NCBI GenBank assembly: GCA_964059195.1
Contig: CAXKWD010000005.1
Location: forward strand, 89,913,882 to 89,977,881
Direction of reading: 5' to 3'
Source of the DNA: Ectobius pallidus
Taxonomy: Eukaryota; Arthropoda; Insecta; Blattodea; Ectobiidae
Length of the DNA stretch: 64,000 nt
Shown: in pieces, positions 1 through 12,185 of the stretch
How positions within the stretch are numbered: position 1 is the first letter of the stretch
Layout of the letters: each line of letters begins with the position of its first letter
Notes under the pieces: model-generated
Told to the model about the DNA's origin: nothing
The model's database searches: none
Seen by the model: only the letters and a program-made list of their open reading frames with translations
Position numbers and translations under genes: made by a program

Positions 1-473
1 TGGGCATTATAAAAGTGTATACGAAGTTTCATAACAATCCGATAAAGCGTATTTGAGTTATTGCGCCTTTAAAATAGACACTAAATTGGGTTTTATTCCG
101 GTACCGGTCAACAGATTAGGTTCAAATTCAATAGGGTACTTTTCATGGGCGTCATAAATGCGTATACCAAGTTTCATGGAAATCCAATACAGCGTATTTG
201 AGCTATGGCGCCTTTCTAATATAATCTATTAAAATAGGCACTAAATTGGGCATTACTCCGGTACCGGTGAACCGATTTGGTTCAATATCAATAGAGACAT
301 CCATGGACATTATAAATGTGTTTTCCAAGTTTCATGAAAATCCGAAAAAGCGTATTTGAGTTATGGTGCGTACAGACACACGGACAGACGGACAGACAGA
401 CGGACAGACATTTTTTCGTCCCCCCACACAATCCCATAAAGTACCATACTGGCACTTAATAAACAATGGCTTG
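1..473 (-). repeat. Inverted arm of tandem sub-repeats (family A, truncated by window edge)
   Basis: This stretch is the reverse complement of the sequence starting at 1,765. About three units are visible, each containing a GCGTATTTGAG core, a cATGGaCATTATAAATG segment and a GGTACCGG palindrome, followed by a CAGACGGACAGAC-type run and the edge sequence GTACCATACTGGCACTTAAT. The two arms face each other, so together with 1,765-2,630 they form a large inverted repeat with about 1.3 kb between them. The left end lies outside the window. No coding potential is seen. Foldback-type transposons have tandem-repeat arms of this kind, but assignment to that class is an inference. Confidence 0.75.
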
Positions 474-958
474 CAATGAGCTAATAATACCGGTAATTCT
501 AATTATCTTTTTTTTTTTTTGCTATAACAGTATATCAGTCACGTGATTGTTGTTTCCCCAAAGTAGAATGTCATAAGTTATTCTGTGAAAAGAAACGATT
601 TGCTAGATAATTTTTTGTTTAATATAAATTCCTGCTACATCATACAAACATATTCTCTTTGTTAAGAAACTCCCTCTTAACGTATAATTTGCTGTGGTGC
701 ATGTGGAAGAATGTGTATTTCAGAGATAACAAACAGGTATGTTACATGTTACGAACATATGATACCATAACAGAACTAACAGATTTCAAAAAAAAATTGT
801 TATACATTATTGGTTAAAATCGAAAGAGTGCCATTACAGGGAAATATTGGTGAATCTATGAGCCCTATATAACAGTAAGATGCATTTGATGCTGAATCTC
901 TCTATTTTAAGCGCACATGTGCTGTAGTCAAAAGATCATGCAGTCTTATTTCTGAAAA
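474..958. other. AT-rich stretch, nothing recognised
   Basis: The stretch between the left repeat arm and the internal part of the same repeat family is AT-rich. No reading frame, RNA gene or further repeat was recognised in it. Confidence 0.5.
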
Positions 959-1595
959 ATGACTGCTCAGCTCTTGAATAACCTACTGTTCTTATTAGTT
1001 CGCTTTTTAGGTAGATTTCGAAGAAAAATCTACCTATTGCAATCGATACCATGTCATGACTTTCGAAAAATTCTTTCAATTCTTTACGTTTCATGCCTCC
1101 CTAAGTACGAAACCACCGCCCGTTCAATAAAAAATTGTGATATTGTATATCTTTACACGCTAGCGGCCGTAATTTTGAAGTTTTTTGAACCAAATTTTAT
1201 TATATTATTAGTAGGCCCAATAGATCGGACAAGTTCGTTAATGAGCAAAATTGGTCCAAGGGAGTGGTCGGGGGAAGGGGTTGAAATTTTCAAAAGTTTA
1301 TATCTCGCCCCCTATGAAGTATAGAGGGAAACTTTGTTAGAATAAATTAGAGTACTCCCTATGGAGTTTACAGTGACACCAATGTTTCGGGGGTACGAGT
1401 GAGGGTGGGGTGGGGGGATGGAAATTCGAAATTTTTGAAACCACGTCTTGTGGGGTATCGTTGAAAAGCTCTTGATGAGTACTCTACAAATCAATAACTA
1501 GTTTCTCGATAGCTTACATATAAGGCGAGATTTGAATGTTTGAAAAACAACACTTAAAAATATACCTCAGCCTGAAGGCCTGCCGAAAGGAATGT
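959..1595 (+). mobile_element. Internal and end part of the 14,323-17,893 TIR element family, second copy
   Basis: Bases 1,004-1,540 match the reverse complement of 14,470-15,040, including the runs GGTAGATTTCGAAGAAAAAT and ACGAAACCACCGCCCGTTCA. The segment ends near 1,555-1,590 with ACCTCAGCCTGAAGGCCTGC, a degraded form of the TIR seen at 17,855-17,885. Order and orientation match the intact element read in reverse, so the window start is probably the truncated rest of a second copy. A 121-codon open frame at 959-1,324 overlaps this repeat. A similar frame exists in the other copy, but it has no recognisable domain and I do not call it a gene. Confidence 0.6.
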
Positions 1596-1764
1596 GTGAG
1601 AACCGACTAAGGATAAAATTACCAATGCAATAGAGTTTAAAATATTAAAAATAATAGTTACACACCTTTAGAACAATAATGCATGCCAAAATCAAAAATA
1701 AATAATAAAATATAATATCAATTTAAAACATAATAAACAACTCTTTTTATAAAAACGATTTCAG

Positions 1765-2630
1765 ATTTATTAAGTGCCAGTATGGTACTTTATGATATTG
1801 TGTGTGGGGACGAAAAAATGTCTGTCCTTCTGTCCGCCTGTCCGTCCGTCCGTCCGTGTGTCTGTACGCACTATAACTCAAATACGCTTTTTCGGATTTT
1901 CATTAAACTAGGAAAACACATGTATAATGTCCAAGGGAAGAACCCTATTGATATTGAACCAAATCGGTTCACCGGTACCGGAGTAATGCCCAATTTAGTG
2001 CCTATTTTAATAGATTATATTAGAAGGGCGCCATAGCTCAAATACGCTGTATTGGATTTCCATGAAACTTGGTATACGCATTTATAATGTCCATGAGAAG
2101 TACCCTATTGAATTTGAACCTAGTCTGTTGAACGATACCGGAATAAAACCCAATTTAGTGTCTACTTTAAAGGCGCAATAACTCAAATACCCTTTATCGG
2201 ATTTTTATGAAACTTCGTATACGTATTTATAATGCCTATGGAAAGACGTCTATTGATATTTGACCAAATCGGTTGCCCAGTACCGGACTAATGAAAATTT
2301 AGTGCCTTTTTATGTTAACATATAATAAGTCACGATAACTCAAATATGCTTTATTGGATTCTCCTGAAACTTTGTATACCCATTTACAATGTACATGGAA
2401 AGACGTGTACTGATATTGGACCAAATCGGTAGACCGGTACCGGAGTAAAACCCAATTTAATGTCTATTTTAAAGACGCGGTAACTCAAATACGCTTTACC
2501 GGATTTTTATGAAACTTGGTATACACATTTATAATGTCCATGGAAAGACGTCTATTGATATTGGATAAAATCGGTTGACCTGTTTCGGAGTAAGGCTCAA
2601 TTTAGTTCCTATTTTATGGCAATATACGTA
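1765..2630 (+). repeat. Five tandem ~145-160 bp units, inverted arm of family A
   Basis: The arm opens with TTATTAAGTGCCAGTATGG and a TCTGTCCGCCTGTCCGTC run. Units then start near 1,876, 2,036, 2,180, 2,337 and 2,482, each with AACTCAAATACGCTTT, GAAACTTGGTATACGCAT, TTATAATGTCCATGG and a CCGGTACCGG palindrome. Spacing alternates between about 145 and 160 bp. The same opening and one unit recur at 16,452-16,660, which makes this a dispersed family and not a local satellite. Confidence 0.8.
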
Positions 2631-2779
2631 TTCGAAAGAATTTATGAAATGCAAATCAGATACCATGACAACATAGCCTATTGTTTTACTGTGATCTTAT
2701 AAGGCTTTCGAAATTAATATACAGTTAGCTATGACAAATAACACTATTGCTTTACATGCACTTATCCAACTAGACCGCT

Positions 2780-2882
2780 AAACTGACCCAGGTGGCCAAG
2801 ACGGTAACGTCTTGGACTCACATTCTGGAGTTCCATGGTTCAAATCCCGAAACCGGCCGATTTGACTTTTTTTTGTGTTCTG
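2780..2882 (+). mobile_element. tRNA-derived SINE fragment
   Basis: A box A-like TGGCCAAGACGG at 2,793-2,804 and a box B-like GGTTCAAATCCC at 2,837-2,848 have tRNA-like spacing. A T-rich run and non-tRNA sequence follow. The acceptor stem does not pair convincingly, so this is a SINE head and not a functional tRNA gene. No target-site duplication was identified. Confidence 0.55.
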
Positions 2883-3423
2883 CATATCATAACTATCTAT
2901 TCTAAGTATGATATTGAAAGAAATCAAAACTGACAAAATGATTTAATAATGATACGACATTGCTGTAAACGCTGAACAGCACGGCAAGGATTTCTATGTA
3001 AATACATATTTGTTTTATATTAAATACATTCCAAGGGTTGCTAATCAACACTATGTATTTTTACAGAGTTATTCTATCCGACTATCGATCAATGATTCTG
3101 TTCTGGAAGTGGATTTCAAAGGCAGAGCATCTTCCAAACAATAAAATAATACGCTTATATAGAGTAATATAATGGTTGAAAATTTTGAATTAGTTTAAAT
3201 GTCAACTAGAAGTCAGTTTAACAACGAAGCTAATTCATAACACTAAAATAAAAGAACTTCCACATTCATCATCCTATTTATTTATTGTAAGGTGTACAAT
3301 GTTGATAGAAACTCTACAAAAATATACAGACTGTATGGTTAAGAGCCTATGTTGTTGGGACAGTATTTGGAAACTGAACTTGCCTCAATATTATTTTTCT
3401 TAAATTGGTAATACCACAGCATC
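2883..3423. other. AT-rich stretch, nothing recognised
   Basis: No open frame with a recognisable product, repeat or RNA signal was found between the SINE and the minisatellite array. Confidence 0.5.
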
Positions 3424-6400
3424 ATGCTCTATCACGAGCTGATTTCTCCTTTGCTGCTCTATCCTGAACTGCAATTTCCTCCGCTGCTGTACCATGAGCT
3501 ACTACCTAATCCGCTCCTCTATCATGAGCTGCTTTCTCCTCCGCTGCTCTATCGTGAGCTGCTACCTCTTCCGCTGCTCTATCGTGAACTGCTATCCCCT
3601 CCGCTGCTCTATCATGAGCTTCTTTTTCCTCCGCTGCTCTATCTAGAGCTGCTATCTCCTCCGCTGCTGTACCATGAGCTACTACCAAATCCGCTACCTC
3701 CGCCGCTGCTCTATCATGAGCTGCTACCTTCTCCGCTGCGCTATCATGAGCTGCTACCTCCTCCGGTACTCTATCGTGAGCTGCTATTTCCTCCGCTGCT
3801 ATATCGTGAGCTGCTTTCTCCTCCGCTGCTCTATCATGAGCCGCTACCTCCTCCGCTGCTCTATCATGAGCTACTTTCTTCTCCGCTGATCTATAATAAG
3901 CTGCTACCTCCTCCGCTGCTCTAACATGAGCTGCTGCCACCTCCGCTGCTCTATCATGAGCTGCATTTTCCTCCGCTGCACTATCAAGAGCTGCATTCTC
4001 TTCCGCTGCTCTATCGTGAGCTGCTACCTCCTCCGCTGCTCTATCGTGAGCTGCTATCCCCTCCGCTGCACTATCATGAGCAGCTATTTCCTCCGCTTCT
4101 CTATCATGAGCTGCTATCTCCTCCGCTGCTGTACCATGAGCTGCTACCTAATCCGCTACCTCCGCCGCTGCTCTATAATGAGCTGCTACCTTCTCCTCTG
4201 CGCTATCATGAGCTGCAATCTCCTCCGCTGCTCTATTATGAACTGCTATCTCCTCCGCTGATCTATCATGAGCTGCTATCTCCTCCGCTGCTCTTTCATG
4301 AGCTGCTATCTCCTCCGCTGCTCTATCATTTGCTGCTATCTCCTCCGCTGATCTATCATGAGTTGCTATTTCGTCCGCTGCTCTATCATGAGCTGCTACC
4401 TCCTCCGCTGCTCTATCATAGCCTGCTACCTCCTCCGCTGCTCTATTATGAGCTCCTGTCTCCTCCGTTGCTCTATCATGAGCTGCTACCTCCTCCGCTG
4501 CTCTATCGTGAGCTGCTATTTCCTCCGCTGCTTTATCGTGAGCTGCTTTCTCCTCCGCTACTCTATCATGAGCCGCTACCTCCTCCGCTGCTCTATCATG
4601 AGCTGCTATCTCCTCTGCTGCTCTATCATGAGCTACTATTTCCTCCGCTGCTCTATCATGAGCTACTTTCTTCTCCGCTCATCTATAATAAGCTGCTACC
4701 TCCTCCGCTGCTCTAACATGAGCTCCTGCCTCCTCCGCTGCTCTTTCATGAGCTGCATTTTCGTCCGCTGCACTATCAAGAGATGCATTCTCCTCCGCTG
4801 CTGTACCATGAGCTACTACCTAATCCGCTACCTCCTCCGCTGCTCTATCATAGCCTGCTACTTCCTCCGCTGTTCTATTATGAGCTGCTGTCTCCTCCGT
4901 TGCTCTATCATGAGCTGCTACCTCCTCCGCTGCTCTATCGTGAGCTGCTATTTCCTCCGCTGCTTTATCGTGAGCTGCTTTCTCCTCCGCTGCTCTATCA
5001 TGAGCCGCTACCTCCTCCGCTGCTCTATCATGTGCTGCTATCTCCTCTGCTGCTCTATCATGAGCTACTATTTCCTCCGCTGCTCTATCATGAGCTACTT
5101 TCTTCTCCGCTGATCTATAATAAGCTGCTACCTCCTCCGCTGCTCTAACATGAGCTGCTGCCTCCTCCGCTGCTCTTTCATGAGCTGCATTTTCGTCCGC
5201 TGCACTATCAAGAGATGCATTCTCCTCCGCTGTCTATCGTCAGCTGCTACCTCCTCCGCTGCTCTATCGTGAGCTGCTATCCCCTCCGCTGCACTATCAT
5301 GAGCAGCTTTTTCCTCCGCTGCACTATCATGAGCAGCTTTTTCCTCCGCTTCTCTATCATGAGCTGCTATCTCCTCCGCTGCTGTACCATGAGCTGCTAC
5401 CTAATCCGCTACCTCCGCCGCTGCTCTATCTTGAGCTGCTACCTTCTACTCTGCGCTATCATGAGCTGCAATCTCCTCCGCTGCTCTATTATGAACTGCT
5501 ATCTCCTCCGCTGATCTATCATGAGGTGCTATCTCCTCCGCTGCTCTTTCATGAGCTGCTATCTCCTCCGCTGCTCTATCATTTGCTGCTATTTCCTCCG
5601 CTGATCTATCATGAGTTGCAATTTCGTCCGCTGCCCTATCATGAGCTGCTACCTCCTCCGCTGCTCTATCATAACCTGCTACCTCCTCCGCTGATGTATT
5701 ATGAGCTGCTGTCTCCTCCGTTGCTCTATCACGAGCTGCTTTCTCCTCCGCTGTTCTATCTTGAGTTGCTACCTCCTCCGCTGCTCTATCATGAGCTGCT
5801 ATCTCCTTCGCTGTTCTCTCATGAGCTACTTTTTCTTCCGCTGCTCTATCGTGAGCTGCTTTTTCCTCCGCTGCTCTATCATGAGCTGCATTTTCTTCCC
5901 CTCCTCTATCATGAGCTGCTATCTCCTCTCTTGCTGTACCATGAGCTGCTACCTAATCCGCTCCTCTATCATTTGCTGCTTTTCCTCCGCTGATCTATCA
6001 TGAGTTGCTATTTCCTCCGCTGCTCTATCATGAGCTGCTACCTCCTCCGCTGCTCTATCATAACCTGCTACCTCCTCCGCTTATCTATCATGAGCTGCTC
6101 TATCATGAGCTGCTATCTCCTCCGCTGCTCTATCATCAGCTGCTATCTCCTCCGCTGCTCTATCATGAGCTGCTTTTTCCTCCGCTGCTCTACTATGTGC
6201 AGCTATCTCCTCCGCTGCTCTATCATAACCTGGTACCTCCTCCGCTTCTCAATCATGAGCTGCTATCTCCTCCGCTGTTACCTAATCCGCTGCTATCTCC
6301 TCCGCTGCTCTACTATGAACTGCTATCTCGTCCGCTTCTCTACCATGAGCTGCTATCTCCTCCGCTGCTTTACCATTAGCTGCTATCTCCTCCGCTTCTG

Positions 6401-9150
6401 CAGCAGGAGCTACTATCTCCTCCGCTGCTCTACCATGAGCTGCTATCTCCTCCGGTGCTGCAGCATTAGATGCTATCTCCTCCGCTGCTCTATCATGAGC
6501 TGCTATCTCCTCCGCTTCTGTAGCATGAGCTACTATCTCCTCCGCTGCTCTACCAAGAGCTGCTATCTCCTCCGCTTCTCTACCATGAGCTGCTATCTTC
6601 TCCACTGCTCTATCATGAGCTGCTAACACCTCCGCTTCTTTACCATGAGCTGCTACCTCCTATGCTGCTCTATCATTAGCTGCTATCTCCTCCGCTGCTC
6701 TTTCATCAGCTGCTATTTCCTCCGCTGCTCTATCATGAGCTGCTTTCTCCTCCGCTGCTCTATCATGAGCTGCTATCTCCTCCGCTTGTCTATCATGAGC
6801 TGTTATCTACTCCGCTGCTCTATCATGACCTGATATTTCCCCGCTGCTCTACCATGAGGTGCTATCTAGGCCGCTGCTCTACCATGAGCTGTTATCTCCT
6901 CCGCTGTTACCTAATCCGCTGCTATCTCCTCCGCTGCTCTACCATGAACTGCTATATCCTCAGCTTCTCTACCATGAGCTGCTATCTCCTCCGCTGCTTT
7001 ATCATTAGCTGCTATCTCCTCCGCTGCTTTATCATTAGCTCCTATCTCCTCTGCTGCTCTATCATTTGCTGCAATCACCTCCGCTCCTCTATCATGAGCT
7101 GCATTCCCCTCCGCTGCTCTATCATGAGCTGCTAACACCTCCGCTTCTCTACCATTAGCTGCTATCTCCTCCGCTGCTCTACCAATAGCTGCTATCTCCT
7201 CCGGTGCTCTTTCATGAGCTGCTATCTCCTCCGCCTCTCTATCATGAGCTGCTATCTCCTCCGCTGCTCTATCATGAGCGGCTTTTCCCTCCGCTTCTCT
7301 ATCATGAGCTGCTTTTTCCTCCGCTGCTCTATGATTAGCTGCTTTTTCTTCCACTGCTCTATCATGAGCTGCTATCTCCTCCGTTGCTGTACCATGAGCT
7401 GCTATCTAATCCGCTGCTCTATCATTTGCTGCTTTTCCTCCGCTGATCGATCATGAGTTGCTATTTCCTCCGCTGCTCTATCATGAGCTGCTACCTCCTC
7501 CGCTGCTCTATCATAACGTGCTACCTCCTCCGCTGCTCTATCATGAGCTGTTATCTCCTCCGCTGCTCTATCATGAGCTGCTATCTCCTCAGTTGCTCTA
7601 TTATGAGCTACTTTTTCCTCCGCTGCTCACTATGTGCAGCTATCTCCTCCGCTGCTCTATCATGAGCTGCTACCTCCCACGCTGCCCTATAATGAGCTGG
7701 CACTTCTCCGCTGCTCCATCATAACCTGCTGTCTCCTCCGTTGCTCTACCATGAGCTGCTATCCTCTCCGCTACTCTATCATGAGCTGCTATCTCCACCG
7801 CTGCTCTATCATGAGCTGCTATCTCCTCCACTGCTCTATCATGAGCTGCTATCTCCTCCGTTGCTGTACCATGAGCTGCTATCTAATCCGCTGCTCTATC
7901 ATTTGCTGCTTTTCCTCCGCTGATCGATCATGAGCTGCTATCTCCTGCGCTGCTCTATCATGAGCTGTTATCTCCTCCGCTGCTCTATAATGAGCTGCTA
8001 TCTCCTTCGCTGCTCTATCATGAGCTGTTATCTCCTGCGCTGCTCTATCATGAGCTGTTATCTCCTCCGCTGCTCTATCATGAGCTGCTATTTCCCCGCT
8101 GCTCTACCATGAGCTGCTTTCTCCTCCGCTGCTGCAGCATTAGCTGCTATCTCCACCCTGAGCTGCTATCTCCTCCGCTGCTGTAGCATGAGCCACTATC
8201 TCCTCCGCTGCTCTACCATGAGCTGCTATATCCTCCGCTTCTCTACCATGAGCTGCTATCTTCTCCACTGCTCTATCATGAGCTGCTAACACCTCCGCTT
8301 CCCTACCATGAGCTGCTAACTCCTACGCTGCTCTATCATTAGCTGCTATCTCCTCCGCTGCTCTTTCATGAGCTGCTATTTCCTCCGCTGCTCTATCATG
8401 AGCTGCTATCTCCTTCGCTTGTCTATCATGAGCTGTTATCTCCTCCCCTTCTCTATCATGAGCTGCTATTTCCCCGCTGCTCTACCATGAGCTGCTATCT
8501 CCTCCGCTGCTCCACCATGAGCTGTTATCTCCTCCGATGTTACCTAATCCGCTGCTATCTCCTCCGCGGCTCTACCATGAGCTGCTATATCCTCCGCTTC
8601 TCTACCATGAGCTGCCATCTCCTCCGCTGCTTTATCATTATCTCCTATCTCCTCTGCTGCTCTATCATTTGCTGCAATCACCTCCACTCCTCTATCATGA
8701 GCTGCTATCTCCTCCGCTGCTCTAACATGAGCTGCAATTTACCCGCTGCTCTATCATGAGCTGCTTTCTCCTCCGCTGCTCTATCATGAGCTGCTATCTC
8801 CTCCGCTGCTGCAGCATTAGCTGCTATCTCCTCCGCTGCTCTATCATGAGCTGCTATCTCCTCCGCTGCTGTAGCATGAGCTACTATCTCCTCCGCTGCA
8901 CTACCATGAGCTGCTATCTCCTCCGCTTCTCTACCATGAGCTGCAATCTTCTCCACTGCTCTATCATGAGCTGCTAACACCTCCGCTTCTCTACCATGAG
9001 CTGCTATCTCCTCCGCTGCTCTATCATTAGCTGCTACCTCCTCCGGTGCTCTTCATGAGCTGCTATCTCCTCCGCCTCTCTATTATGAGCTGCTATCTCC
9101 TCCGCTGCTCTATCATGATCTGCTGTCTCCTCTGCTGCTCTATCCTAATC
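3424..9150. repeat. 30-bp minisatellite array, about 190 units
   Basis: The unit has the core CTCTATCATGAGCTGCTA followed by TCTCCTCCG and CTG. Because 30 is a multiple of three, three of six frames stay open over long distances. The minus frame gives the helical charged decapeptide AAEEIAAHDR (for example 3,506-3,940, 6,282-6,629, 6,911-7,354, 8,705-8,980). Two plus frames give hydrophobic LLYHELLSPP and SCYLLRCSIM. Units vary mainly at a few positions (ATCATG/ACCATG/ATCGTG; TATCTCC/TACCTCC/TTTTTCC), and single-base slips and rare non-unit spacers break every frame. Direction of coding, if any, is not decidable here. The composition of the minus frame and the acidic flank at 9,150-9,612 make minus the more protein-like strand. 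Confidence 0.95.
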
Positions 9151-9612
9151 TGCTGACTCCTCTCATCTGAGTCTTTCTCCTCTGCCATCACCTCCGCCGC
9201 TCCTCAGCCGTCTCCTATGCAGACTAATCGGCCGTCCCCTGTGCCGAATCCCCTGCCGATTCCTCGATCGTTCCCTCTAGCGGGTCCTGTGCCGAGTCTG
9301 CTGTTTCCTCTCCCGAATCTGCCGTCTCCTCTGGTGTCTCCTCTCCCGAATCTGCTGCCCCCTCTCCCGACTCTGCTGTTTCCTCTGCTGTCTTCTCTGC
9401 CGCGCTATCCTAATATCCTGGAACCTCTGAAGCGCTATCCTGTACTGCTCTCTCCTCTGCTGTTCTGTAACAAACTGTTGTCTCCCCTCCAGATGACTTC
9501 TACACCTCTTTACCCGAGCCGCTCTCTCCTTTCTCGCGCTATCCTACGTCGTTCCATCCAAGACAGCTCCATCCAAAGCTCATATAACCTTTCTGGCTCT
9601 ATAGGGATCTGA
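9151..9612 (-). pseudogene. Acidic low-complexity flank of the array, possible degraded coding sequence
   Basis: Read on the minus strand, this flank gives short blocks such as DSAAEKTAEETAESGEG and EETPEETADSGEETADS that resemble the AAEE theme of the array, interrupted by stop codons (for example TAG near 9,411). The plus strand is pyrimidine-rich and open from 9,217 to 9,612 as a Pro/Leu/Ser-rich frame. That frame follows from composition and I do not treat it as a gene. The flank may be the ancestral sequence from which the array expanded, or the decayed end of a repetitive-protein exon. Confidence 0.35.
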
Positions 9613-11589
9613 AATTTATGTTATGTAAAACAATCATATTATGAGTAGTGCCCTGTAGATGCGAAACTAGATTTTGTTTTCTATAATTCAGAAAAAACAC
9701 CCAGAATATTCGAGAACAGGGTAGACATACAGAGAAAAATTTTCAGACAGTAACGAGATGAATGAAAAAGGAATGAAGGGCACATTTAGTGACGAAATTC
9801 AACTTCTATAATTATAGCCTACCACCTAATAATCATGTAGACATGGATGGGCAGAACTCGTAGCTCGAAGAGCAGTGTCGTGCAAGTTATTAAGAACCTA
9901 GACACAGAGGGGAGAATAACCTAATATATTCAAAAGGCCGGCCCCAGGGAGATCGGAAACAGACAAACAGCTTAAGCAGAAGAAACCAGGGCGATGAAGA
10001 TATTTTTGTTGAAAGTTTGTTATTGTTCTAGCGAAGGAATAAGCTGGCAAAATCTACGTCCCATGTTTCAGGTTAAAGCCATGCTTTGCATACTTATACA
10101 TAAATAGCTATTCACGTCTTCTTAGAATTCCTGAAACTCTGTAAAAGAGCCTATATAATATACATAATTGAGTAATGTGGTATCATACTTTTCTATATTA
10201 GCAAATTAATCTGTGATATGTGACTTAGTTTCAGGTGAGTGTCATTGATGGTGGAATATATTGTTGTGATTAACCCGAAAGAACCGTTCAGAAATGTATT
10301 GAAACGAGCTCGTGTTAAAGTACTCATATCAAGTATTAAGAAATCTCTACAGGGTATTGACCCGCAGAAATATGTACTTCCTTAGTTTAAATCAATGATA
10401 ACTGAAAATATAAAGATATCTCTGCAATATGAAGGAAAGTCAATAAATTGGTTATGTTGCGCGCCTAAATAAAATCGATGCATATACTTTGAACACTCGT
10501 ATATTGTATAGCCAATTGCGTAAAACTAAATTTATGCATGCATGTAGAGGTTTCTATAGTATCATTAATATAACAATTAATATAAGACGTGAAGAAAGTT
10601 TCAAATGTTTTTTTACTTACCTTGTTATGGCATAGTGTGCTTCAAAAATAAGTTCTAAAATGAACAAATTACTTATGCATAACAAATAACACAAATAAAA
10701 CATTTACTGTTAAGAATTTCTAGTAAAGCAGTGAATTTCATCACTGTCAATCCGTGAACACTAGCCTCCATAAGCAAATATATTTTATTTTTATAATATC
10801 CAAAATTGGATAAAACCCGATTTCACCCGAAGGTATATTAGGGATAGAGATAATGAAAAAAATGAGTTCTTTAATGATTTTAAGAAGTAAGAATTCTCAT
10901 TGGAGTTCTTAGCAAAGAGGGAGTAAAACAAAGATATGGCTATTATTATTTAATACAATAATATAATAATTCAAAGGTGTAATAATAGTTATTTATGAAA
11001 CAAGTGGCGAAAACGAGATTTTGTATGTCCGCGAAACGAGGCGTGTGTAGCAATCCTACGAGCAAACTAAAACCAATTTACCATGTGTATCATACACTAT
11101 TTTTTAGACAGCCGTTAATATTTGTGAAATGCTAATTTTATTGCGTGCCATGCAGCCATATTGGGACCTTTCAGCTGTCCTATCATCTAGTATGCACTTG
11201 CGCAGATGAGGCTATTCATGCCATGGTGCATGGGTGACAACATATTATGGAATGGAGTGGACAATGCTTTTCAGCCACCAAGTGACTAGTTTTGCGACTA
11301 ATGTGAGAAATTCAACATTTAAAAAGACGTAGACCAATTTTTATCAAACTGAGAATTTTTATTATTCATATGCAATTTTTTTAAACTCAGTAAATATTTT
11401 CTGTGATATTGAAACCATATTTGGTTACCCTTGATTGGTATAATTTTACACCACTCAGTGGCATAATATTCTCCTTTTAATTAATATCATCTACCGTTAA
11501 AAGAGCTTCTTTTACCTTCGACTGTCTAAAAGGTATTTAAAAATATTATCCAAGGATTGTCTACGTTATAGTATGATTTATATCTTAGT
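9613..11589. other. AT-rich intergenic stretch, nothing recognised
   Basis: No open frame longer than about 60 codons with a recognisable product, no TIR pair and no RNA gene were seen. Confidence 0.5.
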
Positions 11590-11800
11590 ACTGCCCTTAT
11601 AGGCCGTTGCAAGTGGTTAGCATTGTGGACCACGGACCTTCTCAGATTCAATTTGGGGAGCATCAGTTCCATGGAAGAACTATTTGATAGGACTAGCAAT
11701 CTGATCAGGAAACAATATCGGACACGATAGATTTCACGTTGGCCACAGGCCTCACCATCCTACCATGTGTTAATGAAGACGCAAGGTTGGATTTTGCCTC
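11590..11800 (+). mobile_element. Degenerate tRNA-derived SINE
   Basis: AAGTGGTTAGCATTGTGGAC near 11,610 looks like a tRNA box A. A weak box B (AGATTCAATTTGG) follows near 11,645. The remainder is non-tRNA sequence without a defined end. This is a low-identity copy and the boundaries are approximate. Confidence 0.4.
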
Positions 11801-11869
11801 CGAGGTTTGTTTTTAGTTTACTGAAAAGCTATCATAGACCGGACCCTGAAATAAAAGCAACTTAGGTCG

Positions 11870-12185
11870 ACAATCATAAAGTGTATATAATTGGCCCAGT
11901 AGTAAATGCATAGAGGCAGTGCTTCTCAAAATGTGGTATGTGTAACGGTACCTCTGAACGTATTTGCAGGACTTTTAGGGAGTAAGGTAGTATTTTAAAA
12001 GAATAAGTTAAGTTAAAGAATAATATAATTGGTCCAGTAGGCCTATGCATAGTTGCAGTGCTTCTCAAGACGCGATATGCGTAACGATACCCTTGGAGGT
12101 ATTTGCAGAATTTTTAAGGATTACAGTAGAATTTTATAGATTACGGTAGTATTTTATATAGAATAAGTTATCCGATAAAATGAAA
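11870..12185. repeat. Tandem duplication of ~145 bp
   Basis: Two diverged copies lie head to tail, starting near 11,881 and 12,025. Each contains ATATAATTGG.CCAGTAG, GCAGTGCTTCTCAA, a CGTAACG/TGTAACG segment, GTATTTGCAG and an AGAATAAGTTA end. The CAGTGCTTCTCAA core resembles hAT-type transposon ends, but no matching inverted end with target duplication was found. Confidence 0.65.

Noticed and set aside
959..1324. 121-codon open frame that recurs in part at 14,827-15,030
   Set aside because: Both lie in copies of a TIR element and the shared frame has no recognisable domain; repetition alone does not show coding.
3424..9150. The 30-bp array looks at first sight like a CRISPR array or a long protein gene on the plus strand
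   Set aside because: There are no unique spacers between repeats; units abut directly. Plus frames such as LLYHELLSPP follow from the repeat and are broken many times.
9217..9612. 131-codon Pro/Leu/Ser-rich plus-strand frame
   Set aside because: It is a by-product of pyrimidine-rich composition; the minus strand is more protein-like but contains stops.
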